NCBI RefSeq assembly: GCF_016741855.1
Contig: NZ_JAERRH010000002.1
Span: forward strand, 806,001-870,000
Direction of reading: 5' to 3'
Origin: Streptomyces musisoli
Lineage (GTDB): Bacteria; Actinomycetota; Actinomycetes; Streptomycetales; Streptomycetaceae
DNA: 64,000 nt
Shown: piece after piece, positions 1 through 8,302 of the stretch
How positions within the stretch are numbered: the stretch's first letter is position 1
Layout: every line of letters begins with the position of its first letter
The notes under the pieces: model-generated
Databases searched by the model: none
Told to the model about the DNA's origin: nothing
Seen by the model: only the letters and a program-made list of their open reading frames with translations
Program-made: the position numbers and the translations under genes

Positions 1-193
1 CCGTATGCCCCTCGGACCAGTGGTTGACCCACCCGCAATTTCCGCACGCGTAGCGGCCGTTCACGCCGGAGATCTCCGTACCGCAACGCCCGCAGCCCGT
101 CGTCGTGATCTCCTGGCCCTCCAGGAACGCCGCCGCAAAAGCCCCGGTCCCCGCGTCGGTCGCCGGCTGCGTGTGGTCTTGTGTGCCCGTCAC
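1..193 (-). CDS. Small zinc-ribbon-like protein, cut by the left window edge
   Basis: Reading leftward from a GTG at 193, the frame stays open to the window edge, giving at least 64 residues. The visible part has two closely spaced CxxC pairs (CGRCG, then CGNCGW), the signature of a small rubredoxin-like or zinc-ribbon fold, after a Thr/Ala-rich N-terminus. GC-rich third positions support coding. The C-terminus lies outside the window. The ribosome-binding site before the GTG is weak, so the start is tentative. No function can be assigned beyond probable metal binding. Confidence 0.55.
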   Translation of the reverse strand, partial: MTGTQDHTQPATDAGTGAFAAAFLEGQEITTTGCGRCGTEISGVNGRYACGNCGWVNHWSEGHT

Positions 194-355
194 GTCGCCG
201 AGCCTATCGGCGACGGGGCCGGCGAGGTACCGGCGACCGGTCCGGCACCGTGCCGTCGGACATGGCAGCGGTACGGACCGCGGGTCGGCGCACCGCGGTC
301 CGTAGCGTGATCTCGGGTCGGCTGTGGGGAGTTCAGCCAGTCCTGCTCACCGGCG

Positions 356-1048
356 TCAGCCCGCCTTGGCGACCTGCGCGAGGGCCTTGGCGAGGCCGTT
401 GGCCCACAACTGGTTGACGCGGGAGCGCTCGGTGGCGTTCGGGTACCGGTTGGTGCACGAGGTGCCGGGGCCACCACCGGACATCAGTTCGCTGCACGGA
501 CCGCTGTAGTGGTCGGGCAGGCCCAGCACGTGCCCGGTCTCGTGGGCGGCGACCCGGATGGAGTCGTACTGCTGGTTCTGCGCGTAGTCCAGGAAGATGT
601 AGCCGCGGCCGTGGCCGTTGGTGGAGGCGTAGGACCCGCGAGGGTCGTTGCCCTCGTAGTAGGCGAAGTCGCCTGAGCCCGAGGTCGCCTGGAGCTTCAC
701 GTTCGACACCGAGCCGTTCCATATGGAGGCCGCGCTCGATATCTGGGAGCGGAAGCTCGGGGCTCCCGAGGCGTTGTAGTAGACGGTCACCACCTTCAGT
801 GAGGGCTGCGCGGCCTGCCGCTTGGCGACCGACTTCAGCACGGCGTCGTAGAACGCCTTGTTGGCGGAGCTCTCGGACGTGCCGACGTAGCCGGCGGCAG
901 TGGTGGTGCGGGTGGGGGCCGCGGTGGTGTGCTGGGCGGTCGCGGGGCTCGCGGTGCCCAGTGCGGCGGTGGCCAGACCGAGGCCGAGAGCGAGGGCCGT
1001 GAGTCTGGTGGAGTTCTTCGACCCGGTGTTTCTGCGGAACGGCGCCAT
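356..1048 (-). CDS. snpA: Secreted snapalysin-type small neutral metalloprotease (M7)
   Basis: 230 residues from the ATG at 1048, which has AGAAGGAG about 8 nt upstream; the longer frame to 1135 adds residues without a ribosome site. Residues 1-38 form a basic, hydrophobic export signal ending near ATA-Q. The mature part carries the snapalysin zinc motif [12 protein letters not shown] followed by a Ser/Gly-rich Met-turn region ([10 protein letters not shown]) and conserved cysteines. Snapalysins are short extracellular zinc proteases of Streptomyces. In model species snpA is paired with a divergent LysR gene; no such regulator lies beside it here. Length and motif order match the family, so the gene looks intact. 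Confidence 0.93.
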   Translation of the reverse strand: MAPFRRNTGSKNSTRLTALALGLGLATAALGTASPATAQHTTAAPTRTTTAAGYVGTSESSANKAFYDAVLKSVAKRQAAQPSLKVVTVYYNASGAPSFRSQISSAASIWNGSVSNVKLQATSGSGDFAYYEGNDPRGSYASTNGHGRGYIFLDYAQNQQYDSIRVAAHETGHVLGLPDHYSGPCSELMSGGGPGTSCTNRYPNATERSRVNQLWANGLAKALAQVAKAG

Positions 1049-1377
1049 GGGGGTGGCTCCTTCTCGTCCTGTGGGGTTGAACGATCGGTTGCCAGTGAGT
1101 CTCGGGCAGGCCAACGGGTCGGCGGATGATGGCATTCGGGGATAGCCCGGCGCTATCGGCAGTCAATCGGCCTGCCCGGATTGGAGATTTGACCTGCGGA
1201 TGGCGGGGGAGGACTGGGGCGTCTGCGTGAATCCCCCCTTGTCACAACCGCGTCGGGTTCCCCGGGAGAGCCCGGTTCGTGTGCGCGTGTGAGGCGTTCA
1301 GGGTGCGCGGCCCCAGGGACCGTGCCGGTCTTCGTGGCGTCGCCGGCCGTCGGCCGTTGTCAGTGGCGGCTGCCAGG

Positions 1378-3507
1378 ATGGCGGACATGGGGAACTTCGA
1401 GTGGCGGCCGCTCCTCACACGATGGAGCGAGGAATGGCTTCAGGCGCTTGCCGCGAACGAGCCGGAAGAGTTCGAGGAGCTGGACGAGGACGTCGTGCGG
1501 GACCGCTGGCTGGGATTCGCCCCGGCCGGTCCGGCACGGATGACGGCTCTCCGGGAGCGGATCCGGGGCCTCGGGATCCGGACGCCGCTGCCGCCGTCCC
1601 TGTGCTCCTTCCTCGAGACGAGTGACGGCTGGCGCCATGCGGGCGGCTTCGTCTATCTGCTTGCCGGAACGGAGCGCATCGAGCCGTACGGAGATCCGTA
1701 CGGCCTACAGCCGATGTACGAGGAACACCTGGGCGAGAACCCGGCCGAGAAGGACGTGGTCCTGGCCGGCATGTGGGGCCGGGCGCTGCAGCTGTCGCTC
1801 GACTCGGACATGACGGACGTGCTCATCGACCCGGGCGACGTCGGCGCCGACGGCGAGTGGGCGGTGTACGTGTATCACGGCTGGGGCGGGGAGCCTCCCG
1901 AGCGGTACGACTCCTTCCGCGCGTTCATGGAGGACATGTACAAGGAGTTCTACCAACTGGGCGGCTCCCACCCCGACTTCGAGAACACCGTGACACGGGA
2001 CCTCGACGCCAAGGTGGAGCAGGCCCGACTCGTCTGTCTGAAGGGCGAGTTGGACGAGGCACTCGCTGTCTTCGACGAGGCGGGGGAACTCGGCAGGCCG
2101 CGAGCCGGGCTGCTGTCCTCACAGCTGAGGGCGCTGCTCAACGGCCGCGGCTCGGTACCGGTCGACCCGCGCATGGACGACCCGCTGTACGCGGGCGAGG
2201 TGCTGCCTCTGAGGGTGAGCGACCACCTGCGTGAACGCCGCAGCGACGACACCCTGGTGCTCGGGCCCGTGACCGAGGACTACGCGACGGACAGGGAGCG
2301 GGCCAGGGTCGTCCTCGAACAGATCCGGCAGCGCACCTACGAGTACAGCTCACAGGGGCCCTTCGGCCGCGCGGTCGAGGAGGCCAGAGAGCTGGCGCGC
2401 TGGGGGGACACGGACGGAGCCTGGCGGGTGCTCGCGGCGGCGGTCCCGCTCTGGGAGCCGTACCGGGAGGACCATGTCGCCCCGTTCGGCCTGCTCGGCG
2501 ACCCACTGCTCGGGCCGCTCGTCACACCGGAGCGGGGCCGACAGCTGCTGACCACACCCCGAGCCGGTCAGGCGCGGGCCACGAATGCGGCTGGTACCGC
2601 GACTGCGAGCACGACTACGGCTGCGGCCGAGGCCCCGCCCACGCCCTCTGCGGAGGTCAGGACAGCGCCCGAGGCCCCGCCGGCGCCCACGCCCTCTGCG
2701 GAGGTCAGGACAGCGCCCGAGGCCACGTCCCCGCCCGCAGCCGAGGCCGTGTCCGCCGCTGAGGCGGAGACGCTTGAGCCCGCCGCCGAGGCCACGCCCC
2801 CGGGTGCCGGGCTGGGGTGGCTGGCCCACAGCCACCGCAGGGTCGGCCCGCTCCGGGAGAGCTACCGGTTCGTACTGGTCGAGGGCATGCGCCCCGAAGA
2901 GCTGGCGGAGCGGTTCGGGGCGGGACCGCTGGAGCCGGTGGCGAGCGAGACGGATCTGTGGCACATGCAGTTCGTGCGGCAGCACGAGCGACGCGGTCCC
3001 ATGGCCCGGGTCGGCGCCCGCGGCGGCTGGAGCTTTGCTTTCGAGTCGGCACACCGGCTGACGTTCGACGCGTCCCGCCTGACCGACCCCGGCACCGGTC
3101 TCTCGCAGGGCGCACGCGCCCTGACCGTCTGGTGCGGGCCGGGCCTGTTCCACTTCGCCTTCGCCGAGGACGGGGAGCAGCGGTATGCCTTCACGGTCCA
3201 CCAGGCCGAGCGGCACCGGACGGGCACACCCCCCGCCGCCCTCTCGCCCGACCAGCTGTTCCCCGACCCCGCGGGTCCGGCGACCGACCGCTCGGACGAC
3301 GCCCGCGCCCTGGACGCGATAGCCGCGGCCTTCCAGGTCTCCCTGCCCGAATTCGCCCTCGAGCACGGCAGACTGCCCACCCTGCCGACCCGGCCGTGGA
3401 TCAGGCCGCCGGGGCCGGGGGAGGGGTACACGGCGGTCTCGATCACGCTTGGCGGTCCGCACGGGGCTGCGGGACCGTTCCATCAGGGGACCGGCGGTGG
3501 CGGCTGA
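1378..3507 (+). CDS. SUKH/SMI1-like N-terminal domain joined to a DUF6461-like C-terminal domain
   Basis: About 709 residues from the ATG at 1378; a second ATG at 1387 and a GTG at 1279 are alternatives, and none has a strong ribosome site. Residues 1-200 resemble SMI1/KNR4 (SUKH) proteins: acidic, with 'PLPPSLCSFLETSDGW' and a C-terminal 'YDSFRAFMEDMYKEFYQLGG' helix. A middle helical region follows, then a low-complexity Ala/Pro/Thr linker near residues 400-480. The last 230 residues (from 'LGWLAHSHRRV') resemble DUF6461. SUKH domains often occur in toxin-immunity proteins. The downstream gene overlaps this one by 11 nt, implying coexpression. The domain names are from memory of family features and need a profile search. 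Confidence 0.6.
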   Translation: MADMGNFEWRPLLTRWSEEWLQALAANEPEEFEELDEDVVRDRWLGFAPAGPARMTALRERIRGLGIRTPLPPSLCSFLETSDGWRHAGGFVYLLAGTERIEPYGDPYGLQPMYEEHLGENPAEKDVVLAGMWGRALQLSLDSDMTDVLIDPGDVGADGEWAVYVYHGWGGEPPERYDSFRAFMEDMYKEFYQLGGSHPDFENTVTRDLDAKVEQARLVCLKGELDEALAVFDEAGELGRPRAGLLSSQLRALLNGRGSVPVDPRMDDPLYAGEVLPLRVSDHLRERRSDDTLVLGPVTEDYATDRERARVVLEQIRQRTYEYSSQGPFGRAVEEARELARWGDTDGAWRVLAAAVPLWEPYREDHVAPFGLLGDPLLGPLVTPERGRQLLTTPRAGQARATNAAGTATASTTTAAAEAPPTPSAEVRTAPEAPPAPTPSAEVRTAPEATSPPAAEAVSAAEAETLEPAAEATPPGAGLGWLAHSHRRVGPLRESYRFVLVEGMRPEELAERFGAGPLEPVASETDLWHMQFVRQHERRGPMARVGARGGWSFAFESAHRLTFDASRLTDPGTGLSQGARALTVWCGPGLFHFAFAEDGEQRYAFTVHQAERHRTGTPPAALSPDQLFPDPAGPATDRSDDARALDAIAAAFQVSLPEFALEHGRLPTLPTRPWIRPPGPGEGYTAVSITLGGPHGAAGPFHQGTGGGG
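2629..2728 (+). repeat. In-frame tandem duplication in the linker of the SUKH-like gene
   Basis: A roughly 50-nt unit encoding 'PTPSAEVRTAPEA' occurs twice in a row inside the Ala/Pro-rich linker. The near identity of the copies suggests recent slippage that kept the reading frame. Confidence 0.8.
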
Positions 3508-4234
3508 CGAGGCACCGGCACAGCAATTGAGGGACCGTCAGTGCGATCACCACGTCGGGCTCACCACGGTCCTCGGCGATTCACCTCGGCTCGCCGCCGC
3601 AGATGCGTCGAGTTGGACCGAGACACTCGTCGCCAGCTATGTCTGGGGGCAGGGCGACAACGGCTACGGGGCATACCGGCTGGGGGAGATCCTGCGCGAC
3701 TCGTCGGCAGAGGCGGTGCTGGGGCGCGCCGTCGCGGTGCTTGCGGACGACGGAGCGGTGGCGGCCTACCGCGAGCTGCGCGGCGCGATCCGAGGCCTGG
3801 GACCGGCGTTCTTCACCAAGTTCCTCTACTTCGTCGGCGGCGCCGTACCGGACGTGCCGGGCCCACGCCCGCTCGTCCTCGACCAGCGCATCGCCCGGGT
3901 CGTGCGAGCCTATGCGACCCGGGTGGGGCAGGAGGCGGGACTCGAGCAGCCCGCAAGGCTCGCCACGTGGTTGTGGAGCGATGGCGGATGGACCCCGCAC
4001 CGCTACAGCGTCTACCTGAGATGGATGCACGGCGCGACCGAGCAGCTGACCCGGTCCACACACGGGCCGCCCACGCCCGACCTGCTGGAACTGGCACTGT
4101 TCAGGGGCGCGTGGACCCCGCAAAGGGCGCCCGCCGGGTCGCCTGGCCCACCAGACGGATTCACCGCGGCCTCTGAGGAGCTGGCTGCGCAGGAAGGTCT
4201 CCACGAAACGGGGGATTGCCGGATCTCCGATTAG
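3497..4234 (+). CDS. OGG-fold (8-oxoguanine glycosylase-like) protein
   Basis: 245 residues from a GTG at 3497 preceded by AGGGGA with 7-nt spacing; the longer TTG start at 3449 has no such site. The segments 'SYVWGQGDNGYGAYRL', 'YRELRGAIRGLGPAFFTKFLYF' and 'LVLDQRIARVVR' match actinobacterial proteins described as having an OGG fold, a helical relative of HhH-GPD DNA glycosylases. I do not see the canonical catalytic Lys/Asp helix-hairpin-helix clearly, so glycosylase activity is not claimed. It overlaps the end of the SUKH-like gene by 11 nt, which suggests translational coupling and a joint role. Confidence 0.6.
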   Translation: MAADEAPAQQLRDRQCDHHVGLTTVLGDSPRLAAADASSWTETLVASYVWGQGDNGYGAYRLGEILRDSSAEAVLGRAVAVLADDGAVAAYRELRGAIRGLGPAFFTKFLYFVGGAVPDVPGPRPLVLDQRIARVVRAYATRVGQEAGLEQPARLATWLWSDGGWTPHRYSVYLRWMHGATEQLTRSTHGPPTPDLLELALFRGAWTPQRAPAGSPGPPDGFTAASEELAAQEGLHETGDCRISD

Positions 4235-4664
4235 CCGCGGGCTGCCTACCCCTGCTCAGCACGCTGCGTACGTCTGGGCGGCGCCTGCCGTGGGCTGCCT
4301 GGACAGGAGATCCGATACCCACAGCGCTAAAATGGGGTGGCAGGCAGACTCAAAAACGACCAGGGCCGGACACCGAAGGCCCTCGTGACCGGCCTGGAGC
4401 CACCTCCGCGCCGGGGCTGGCCGAACGAGGCGGCGGAAAGGGCCTGAGGCCGTGCCTCGACGGGCACGTCGACGCCCCAGTCACCGACGGTGACGGCAGC
4501 GTTGCCCCGCCGGTCAAAGGTCACCACTGCCAGCGGCGGCCCGTGCCTCACGGCTTGCTGTCTGAGGCCGAGGCGCTTACGGAGCCGACCCTTCGCGAGG
4601 TATGCGCCGGACAACCGCGAACCGTACTCCCCGGTGCAGACGTTGAACGAACGAAAGGAATGCT
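4235..4664. other. Intergenic region with no convincing gene
   Basis: 430 nt between the OGG-fold gene and the CAP gene. Short open frames exist on both strands, including a 95-codon frame on the minus strand at 4327-4614, but none has a recognisable domain or ribosome site. The last 25 nt hold AAAGGAA before the CAP start. Confidence 0.5.
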
Positions 4665-5165
4665 ATGCGCGCCCTCACTCACCGACTCCACGGTGCATGC
4701 GCTGTCGCGTGCGCAATCCCCCTGCTCGTGCTGCCCGCCGCAGCCGGCGCGAGCGCCGCTCCCGCCGCCCCTGCCGGGCCCAACGTCGTGCAGCAGGCCA
4801 ACGCCAACGAGATCCTGGCTCTGGAGAACGCCGCACGAGAGAAGGCCGGTTGCGAGGCGCTGAGCATGAACGGCCAGCTCACCGCGGCCGCGCAGGCTCA
4901 CAGCGAGGACATGGCCAAGAACAACTTCTTCTCGCACACCGGATCCGACGGATCGAGTATCGCGCAGCGGGTCGAAAAGGCCGGCTTCAGCCCGTCCATA
5001 CCGACCGAGGAGAACATCCACCAGGGTGGCTCCACCGCGAAGGAGGTCTTCGACAGCTGGATGGGCAGCGGACCTCACAAGGCCGCCATCCTGAACTGCA
5101 AGTGGAAGCAGACCGGACTTGCCGGCGCCTCCGGCAACCTCTGGACCCAGCTCTTCGGAACCTGA
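4665..5165 (+). CDS. Secreted CAP-domain (SCP/PR-1-like) protein
   Basis: 166 residues with a clear signal peptide (residues 1-32, ending ASA-AP). The mature part is a compact bacterial CAP domain: 'ILALENAAREKAGCEAL', 'AAQAHSEDMAKNNFFSHTGSDG', 'EENIHQG' and 'VFDSWMGSGPHKAAIL', including the His and Glu residues of the CAP cavity. Two cysteines could form a disulfide. CAP proteins act outside the cell; biochemical roles of the bacterial members are mostly unknown. AAAGGAA lies 6-12 nt upstream of the ATG. It appears to be a single-gene unit. Confidence 0.9.
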   Translation: MRALTHRLHGACAVACAIPLLVLPAAAGASAAPAAPAGPNVVQQANANEILALENAAREKAGCEALSMNGQLTAAAQAHSEDMAKNNFFSHTGSDGSSIAQRVEKAGFSPSIPTEENIHQGGSTAKEVFDSWMGSGPHKAAILNCKWKQTGLAGASGNLWTQLFGT

Positions 5166-5910
5166 CCGGTTCCGGAACCACAACCAGGGGTCCTGAGCGG
5201 TCTCAGCGTCGCCACTGATCGGGTGACGCCGGTGAGGTCGAGGCGAGGGCCGCACCGCACAAAGCCCCCGTGCCGTTGGGGGAGGCGTTCGAAGCCTCAA
5301 CCCAGCGGCACGGGAGCCTGGTTGGTCCCCCAAAGCTGTCGGTGCGATCCGAGCCTTCCGCGCTTGACGGAGACGGACCGATGGCGGTGGCGGCCACACT
5401 GCCGAGTATCGCGTGCCGTTGTCGGCGAGCAGGCCGACGCCCATCGTGGGCTGGTGCCATACACGGGATCGGCCGTGGTGGCCACGACGTCCGCCGTCGT
5501 CGCGGGTGCCCGTGGCTCCGGGCACGCGTGCCGCCGGAACGTCCGGGGGCGTCCGCGTCTCCTCCGGGAACCGGGGCCGGGTTAATCGCTGGTGTGTGGC
5601 CTCGTGGTTCTTGTAGGTTGGCAATGCGACCGCGCCTCCGATGCGCTCGGCTGCGGCTACTTCCTTCTGACAACCAAGTGATGCCGCCGCCTTCTTTGAT
5701 CTCGGCAGGCGCGGGCGTGGCGTCTTCGCCCTGTCGTACCTTCGCGCCCCGCCGGATCTCGGACCCGTCGGACCTTCGCCCCGCCGGATCTTGGACCCGT
5801 CGGACCTTAGCCCTGTCGGACATCGCTCCGTCGGACCTCTGGCCCGGGGCCGTCCAGCCCTTTGAATCCGGGGAGATTCACTGCCTCGTCACACCCCACG
5901 CGTCTCCAAG
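5166..5910. other. Long non-coding region upstream of the TROVE gene
   Basis: 745 nt without a supported protein gene. It contains a strong imperfect hairpin at 5267-5314 and degenerate 30-35 nt direct repeats (containing GGACCCGTCGGACCTT-like sequence) at about 5745-5840. Its position directly before a Ro60-like gene makes it the place to look for a bacterial Y RNA. Confidence 0.5.
5267..5314 (+). ncRNA. Strong hairpin; candidate part of a Y RNA or a terminator
   Basis: The arms CCCGTGCCG (5267-5275) and CGGCACGGG (5306-5314) pair perfectly. They continue through TTGGG/CCCAG with one G-U pair, then GAGGC/GCCTC (5282-5286, 5294-5298), around the 7-nt loop GTTCGAA. No T-run follows, so a classical intrinsic terminator is not obvious. 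Bacterial Y RNAs are often encoded next to the Ro gene and have long stems plus tRNA-like modules, so a Y RNA element is possible but unproven. Confidence 0.3.
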
Positions 5911-7524
5911 ATGTGGTCCGAGATGCTCGTGGCCCCGCACATCTCGGCGGCCGCCCGCTCCATGCCCGCACCACGGCTCCAGCACCACCCCGCCAGAACG
6001 GACCTGCGCACCCACGAGGGCGGACCAGCCTTCGTCCGGGAGCCCCGCGAGGAACTCTTCCTGCTTGCGGTCGCCAACTTCGTGTCCCAGGGGACCTTTT
6101 ACGAGAGCGGTGAGGAACGCGACGACCGGTACATCCGTCTCGTCGGTGAACTCGCTGTCGAGGACCCGGTGTGGACGGCCGGTCTGCTGAGCTGGCTTCG
6201 AGGCGAGGGCAACCTGCGCACGGCGTCCCTGGTGGGCGCCGCGGCATACGTGCGGGCCCGGCTGCGGGCCGGTGCGTCCGGGGGCCCGTCCAACCGTTCC
6301 GTGATCGACTCGGTGCTCCAGCGCGCCGACGAGCCCGGCGAGCTGCTCGCCCACTGGATCTCGGAGTACGGGCGGAACGTACCCCAGCCCGTGAAGCGGG
6401 GCATCGCCGACGGCGTACGCCGGCTGTACACGTCCCGTTCCCTGCTCAAGTACGACACGGCGACCAAGGCCATCCGCTTCGGCGACGTGCTCAACCTGGT
6501 GCACGCCTCACCCGACCCGGACAAGCCCTGGCAGGGCGCGCTCTTCCGATACGCCCTGGACCGTCGCCACCACCCGGAGCAGGCGGCCCCGCAGGCCTCC
6601 GACCACCTGCTGACCGCCCACCGGGCGCTGATGGAGACGGCTGCCGACGACCGGCGGGCGGTGGTGACCGGGCCGGGGGGCTCCGAGCGGCTGGCCGCCG
6701 CGGGCATGACGTGGGAGGCCCTGGCGGGCTGGCTGCACGGACCGATGGACGCGGCTGTCTGGGAGGCCGTCATCCCCACGATGGGACCGATGGCGCTCCT
6801 GCGGAACCTGCGGAACTTCGACGAGGCGGGGGTCTCGGACGAAGTCGCGGCCCGGGTCGCCGAACGGCTCTCCGGCGCCTCCGAGGTCGCCCGGTCCCGG
6901 CAGTTCCCCTTCCGCTACCTGGCCGCCTACCAGCACACACCCTCGCAGCGCTGGGCGGCCGCGCTGGAACGGGCACTGGACCACTCCCTGGCCAACGTAC
7001 CGGCCCTGCCCGGCCGCACGCTGATCCTGGTGGACCGGTCGGACTCGATGTTCTGGGACACCGTCTCCGAGCGGTCGAAGCTGACCCGGGCGGACGCGGC
7101 GGCCGTCTTCGGCACCGCGCTGGCCATGCGTGCCGAGCAGGCGGATCTCGTGGAGTTCGGCTGGAACAGCAAGGCGGTGCCGTTCGAGCGGGGGGAGCCG
7201 GTGCTCGAAGTGCTGAAACGGTTCCACGGCCTCGGCGGCACCTACACCACGAAGGCGGTGCGCAGACATTACCGGGAACACGACCGGGTCCTGATCGTCA
7301 CCGACGAGCAGGCCGCCCCCGAGGGCCCCGGCGGACCGGCCGATACGGTCCCGGCCGGCATCCCGGTCTACACGTGGAACCTGGCGGGGTACCGGCCCGC
7401 CCATGGCCCGACCGGCCCCCACCGGCACACCTTCGGCGGCCTCACGGACGCCGCGTTCCGCATGGTCGGCCTCATCGAGGCCGGCCGCGAGGCCGCTTGG
7501 CCGTGGACCACCGATCGGGCCTGA
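5911..7524 (+). CDS. TROVE-domain protein, Ro60/Rsr-like
   Basis: 537 residues from the ATG at 5911. From 'RTHEGGPAFVREPREELFLLAVANFVSQGTFYE' on, it follows Ro60: HEAT-like helical repeats forming the RNA-binding ring, then a C-terminal vWA-like domain with the metal site DRSDS ('LVDRSDSMF', usually DRSGS), a GGTYT loop (usually GGTNT) and 'VLIVTDEQA'. Bacterial Ro proteins bind Y RNAs and help exoribonucleases in RNA quality control. The first 35 residues do not look like a Ro N-terminus (usually a short 'RFN' start), so the start may be wrong or the 5' end rearranged. No ribosome site precedes 5911. Confidence 0.88.
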   Translation: MWSEMLVAPHISAAARSMPAPRLQHHPARTDLRTHEGGPAFVREPREELFLLAVANFVSQGTFYESGEERDDRYIRLVGELAVEDPVWTAGLLSWLRGEGNLRTASLVGAAAYVRARLRAGASGGPSNRSVIDSVLQRADEPGELLAHWISEYGRNVPQPVKRGIADGVRRLYTSRSLLKYDTATKAIRFGDVLNLVHASPDPDKPWQGALFRYALDRRHHPEQAAPQASDHLLTAHRALMETAADDRRAVVTGPGGSERLAAAGMTWEALAGWLHGPMDAAVWEAVIPTMGPMALLRNLRNFDEAGVSDEVAARVAERLSGASEVARSRQFPFRYLAAYQHTPSQRWAAALERALDHSLANVPALPGRTLILVDRSDSMFWDTVSERSKLTRADAAAVFGTALAMRAEQADLVEFGWNSKAVPFERGEPVLEVLKRFHGLGGTYTTKAVRRHYREHDRVLIVTDEQAAPEGPGGPADTVPAGIPVYTWNLAGYRPAHGPTGPHRHTFGGLTDAAFRMVGLIEAGREAAWPWTTDRA

Positions 7525-7580
7525 TCCCGCTCGATCCGGCCTGATCCGGCTCGATCCGGCTCGATCCGGCCTGATCCGGA
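7521..7580. repeat. 10-bp tandem repeat at the 3' end of the TROVE gene
   Basis: Six consecutive 10-bp units alternate between forms of CTGATCCGGC and TCGATCCGGC. The TROVE stop codon lies in the first unit. Confidence 0.9.
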
Positions 7581-7727
7581 AGGAGACGCCCGGTCGGCGC
7601 AGTCGAGTTCGCCTCATGCACGGGTGTCCGTCCTGGCGCGTGGCCCGGGCCGGGGCCGGGCCACCCTTCCCTGACCGGGATCCGTCCGCAGACGTACCCC
7701 GCTCCGCAGGTCTGGGGCACCTCCGGT

Positions 7728-8141
7728 TCAGGCGGAAGTGCCTCGGAGCGAGCCGGTGCTCTGCGACTCCGTGGCGTCATAGTCGGCGCGCGCCTCCGCG
7801 ATGGCGGTCCGGTGCCGCTCGGCCCAGTCCACCAGACCGGTCAGCGAGGTGTAGAGCTCGCGGGCCATGGGCGTCAGCTCGTACTCCACCTTGGGCGGGA
7901 CGGTCGGGTACACGGTGCGGACGAGCAGTCCGTCGCGCTCCAGCCTGCGCAGGTTGAGCGTGAGCATGCGCCGGCTGATGCCCTTGATGGCGCGCTCGAT
8001 CTCGGTGAAGCGGATCGGGCCATGGGCGGCGGCGATCAGGATTCCGATGCTCCACTTACCGGCCACGTGATCGAGCACCTCGGTGACCGGGCACGCCTCG
8101 ACCTGCACTGCTTCCGCAATACCGGTGTCACTCCGGGACAT
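7728..8141 (-). CDS. HxlR-family winged-helix transcription factor
   Basis: 137 residues; AAGGAGG sits 7 nt before the ATG. Family features are clear: an N-terminal Cys ('EACPVTEVLDHVAGKWSIGILIAA'), then 'RFTEIERAIKGISRRMLTLNLRRLERDGLLVR' for the recognition helix and wing, and 'YELTPMARELYTSLTGLVDWA'. HxlR proteins are small dimeric repressors or activators, some sensing reactive electrophiles through the N-terminal Cys. The usual divergent oxidoreductase target is missing; the neighbour upstream is the end of the GH55 gene on the same strand, so the target is unknown. Confidence 0.92.
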   Translation of the reverse strand: MSRSDTGIAEAVQVEACPVTEVLDHVAGKWSIGILIAAAHGPIRFTEIERAIKGISRRMLTLNLRRLERDGLLVRTVYPTVPPKVEYELTPMARELYTSLTGLVDWAERHRTAIAEARADYDATESQSTGSLRGTSA

Positions 8142-8302
8142 TGATGGGCCTCCTTGCGCCGAGTGCCCACGTTACCGGGTGCCCTGTCCACGTGGCCGCC
8201 GGCGGAGCGGTGCGGACCCGGCCCCGCACAGTAGGGACGGGCCCGACCGGCGCCCGGGTCACGCCGCCGTCATCGGCTCAGGGCTACGCCGCCACCGTCG
8301 GC

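Noticed and set aside
4327..4614. 95-codon minus-strand frame that might be a transposase fragment
   Set aside because: No recognisable transposase motif, terminal repeats or target duplication could be seen.
5282..5298. tRNA-like arm with GTTCGAA loop
   Set aside because: No acceptor, D or anticodon arms surround it, so it is not a tRNA; kept only as part of a hairpin of unknown role.
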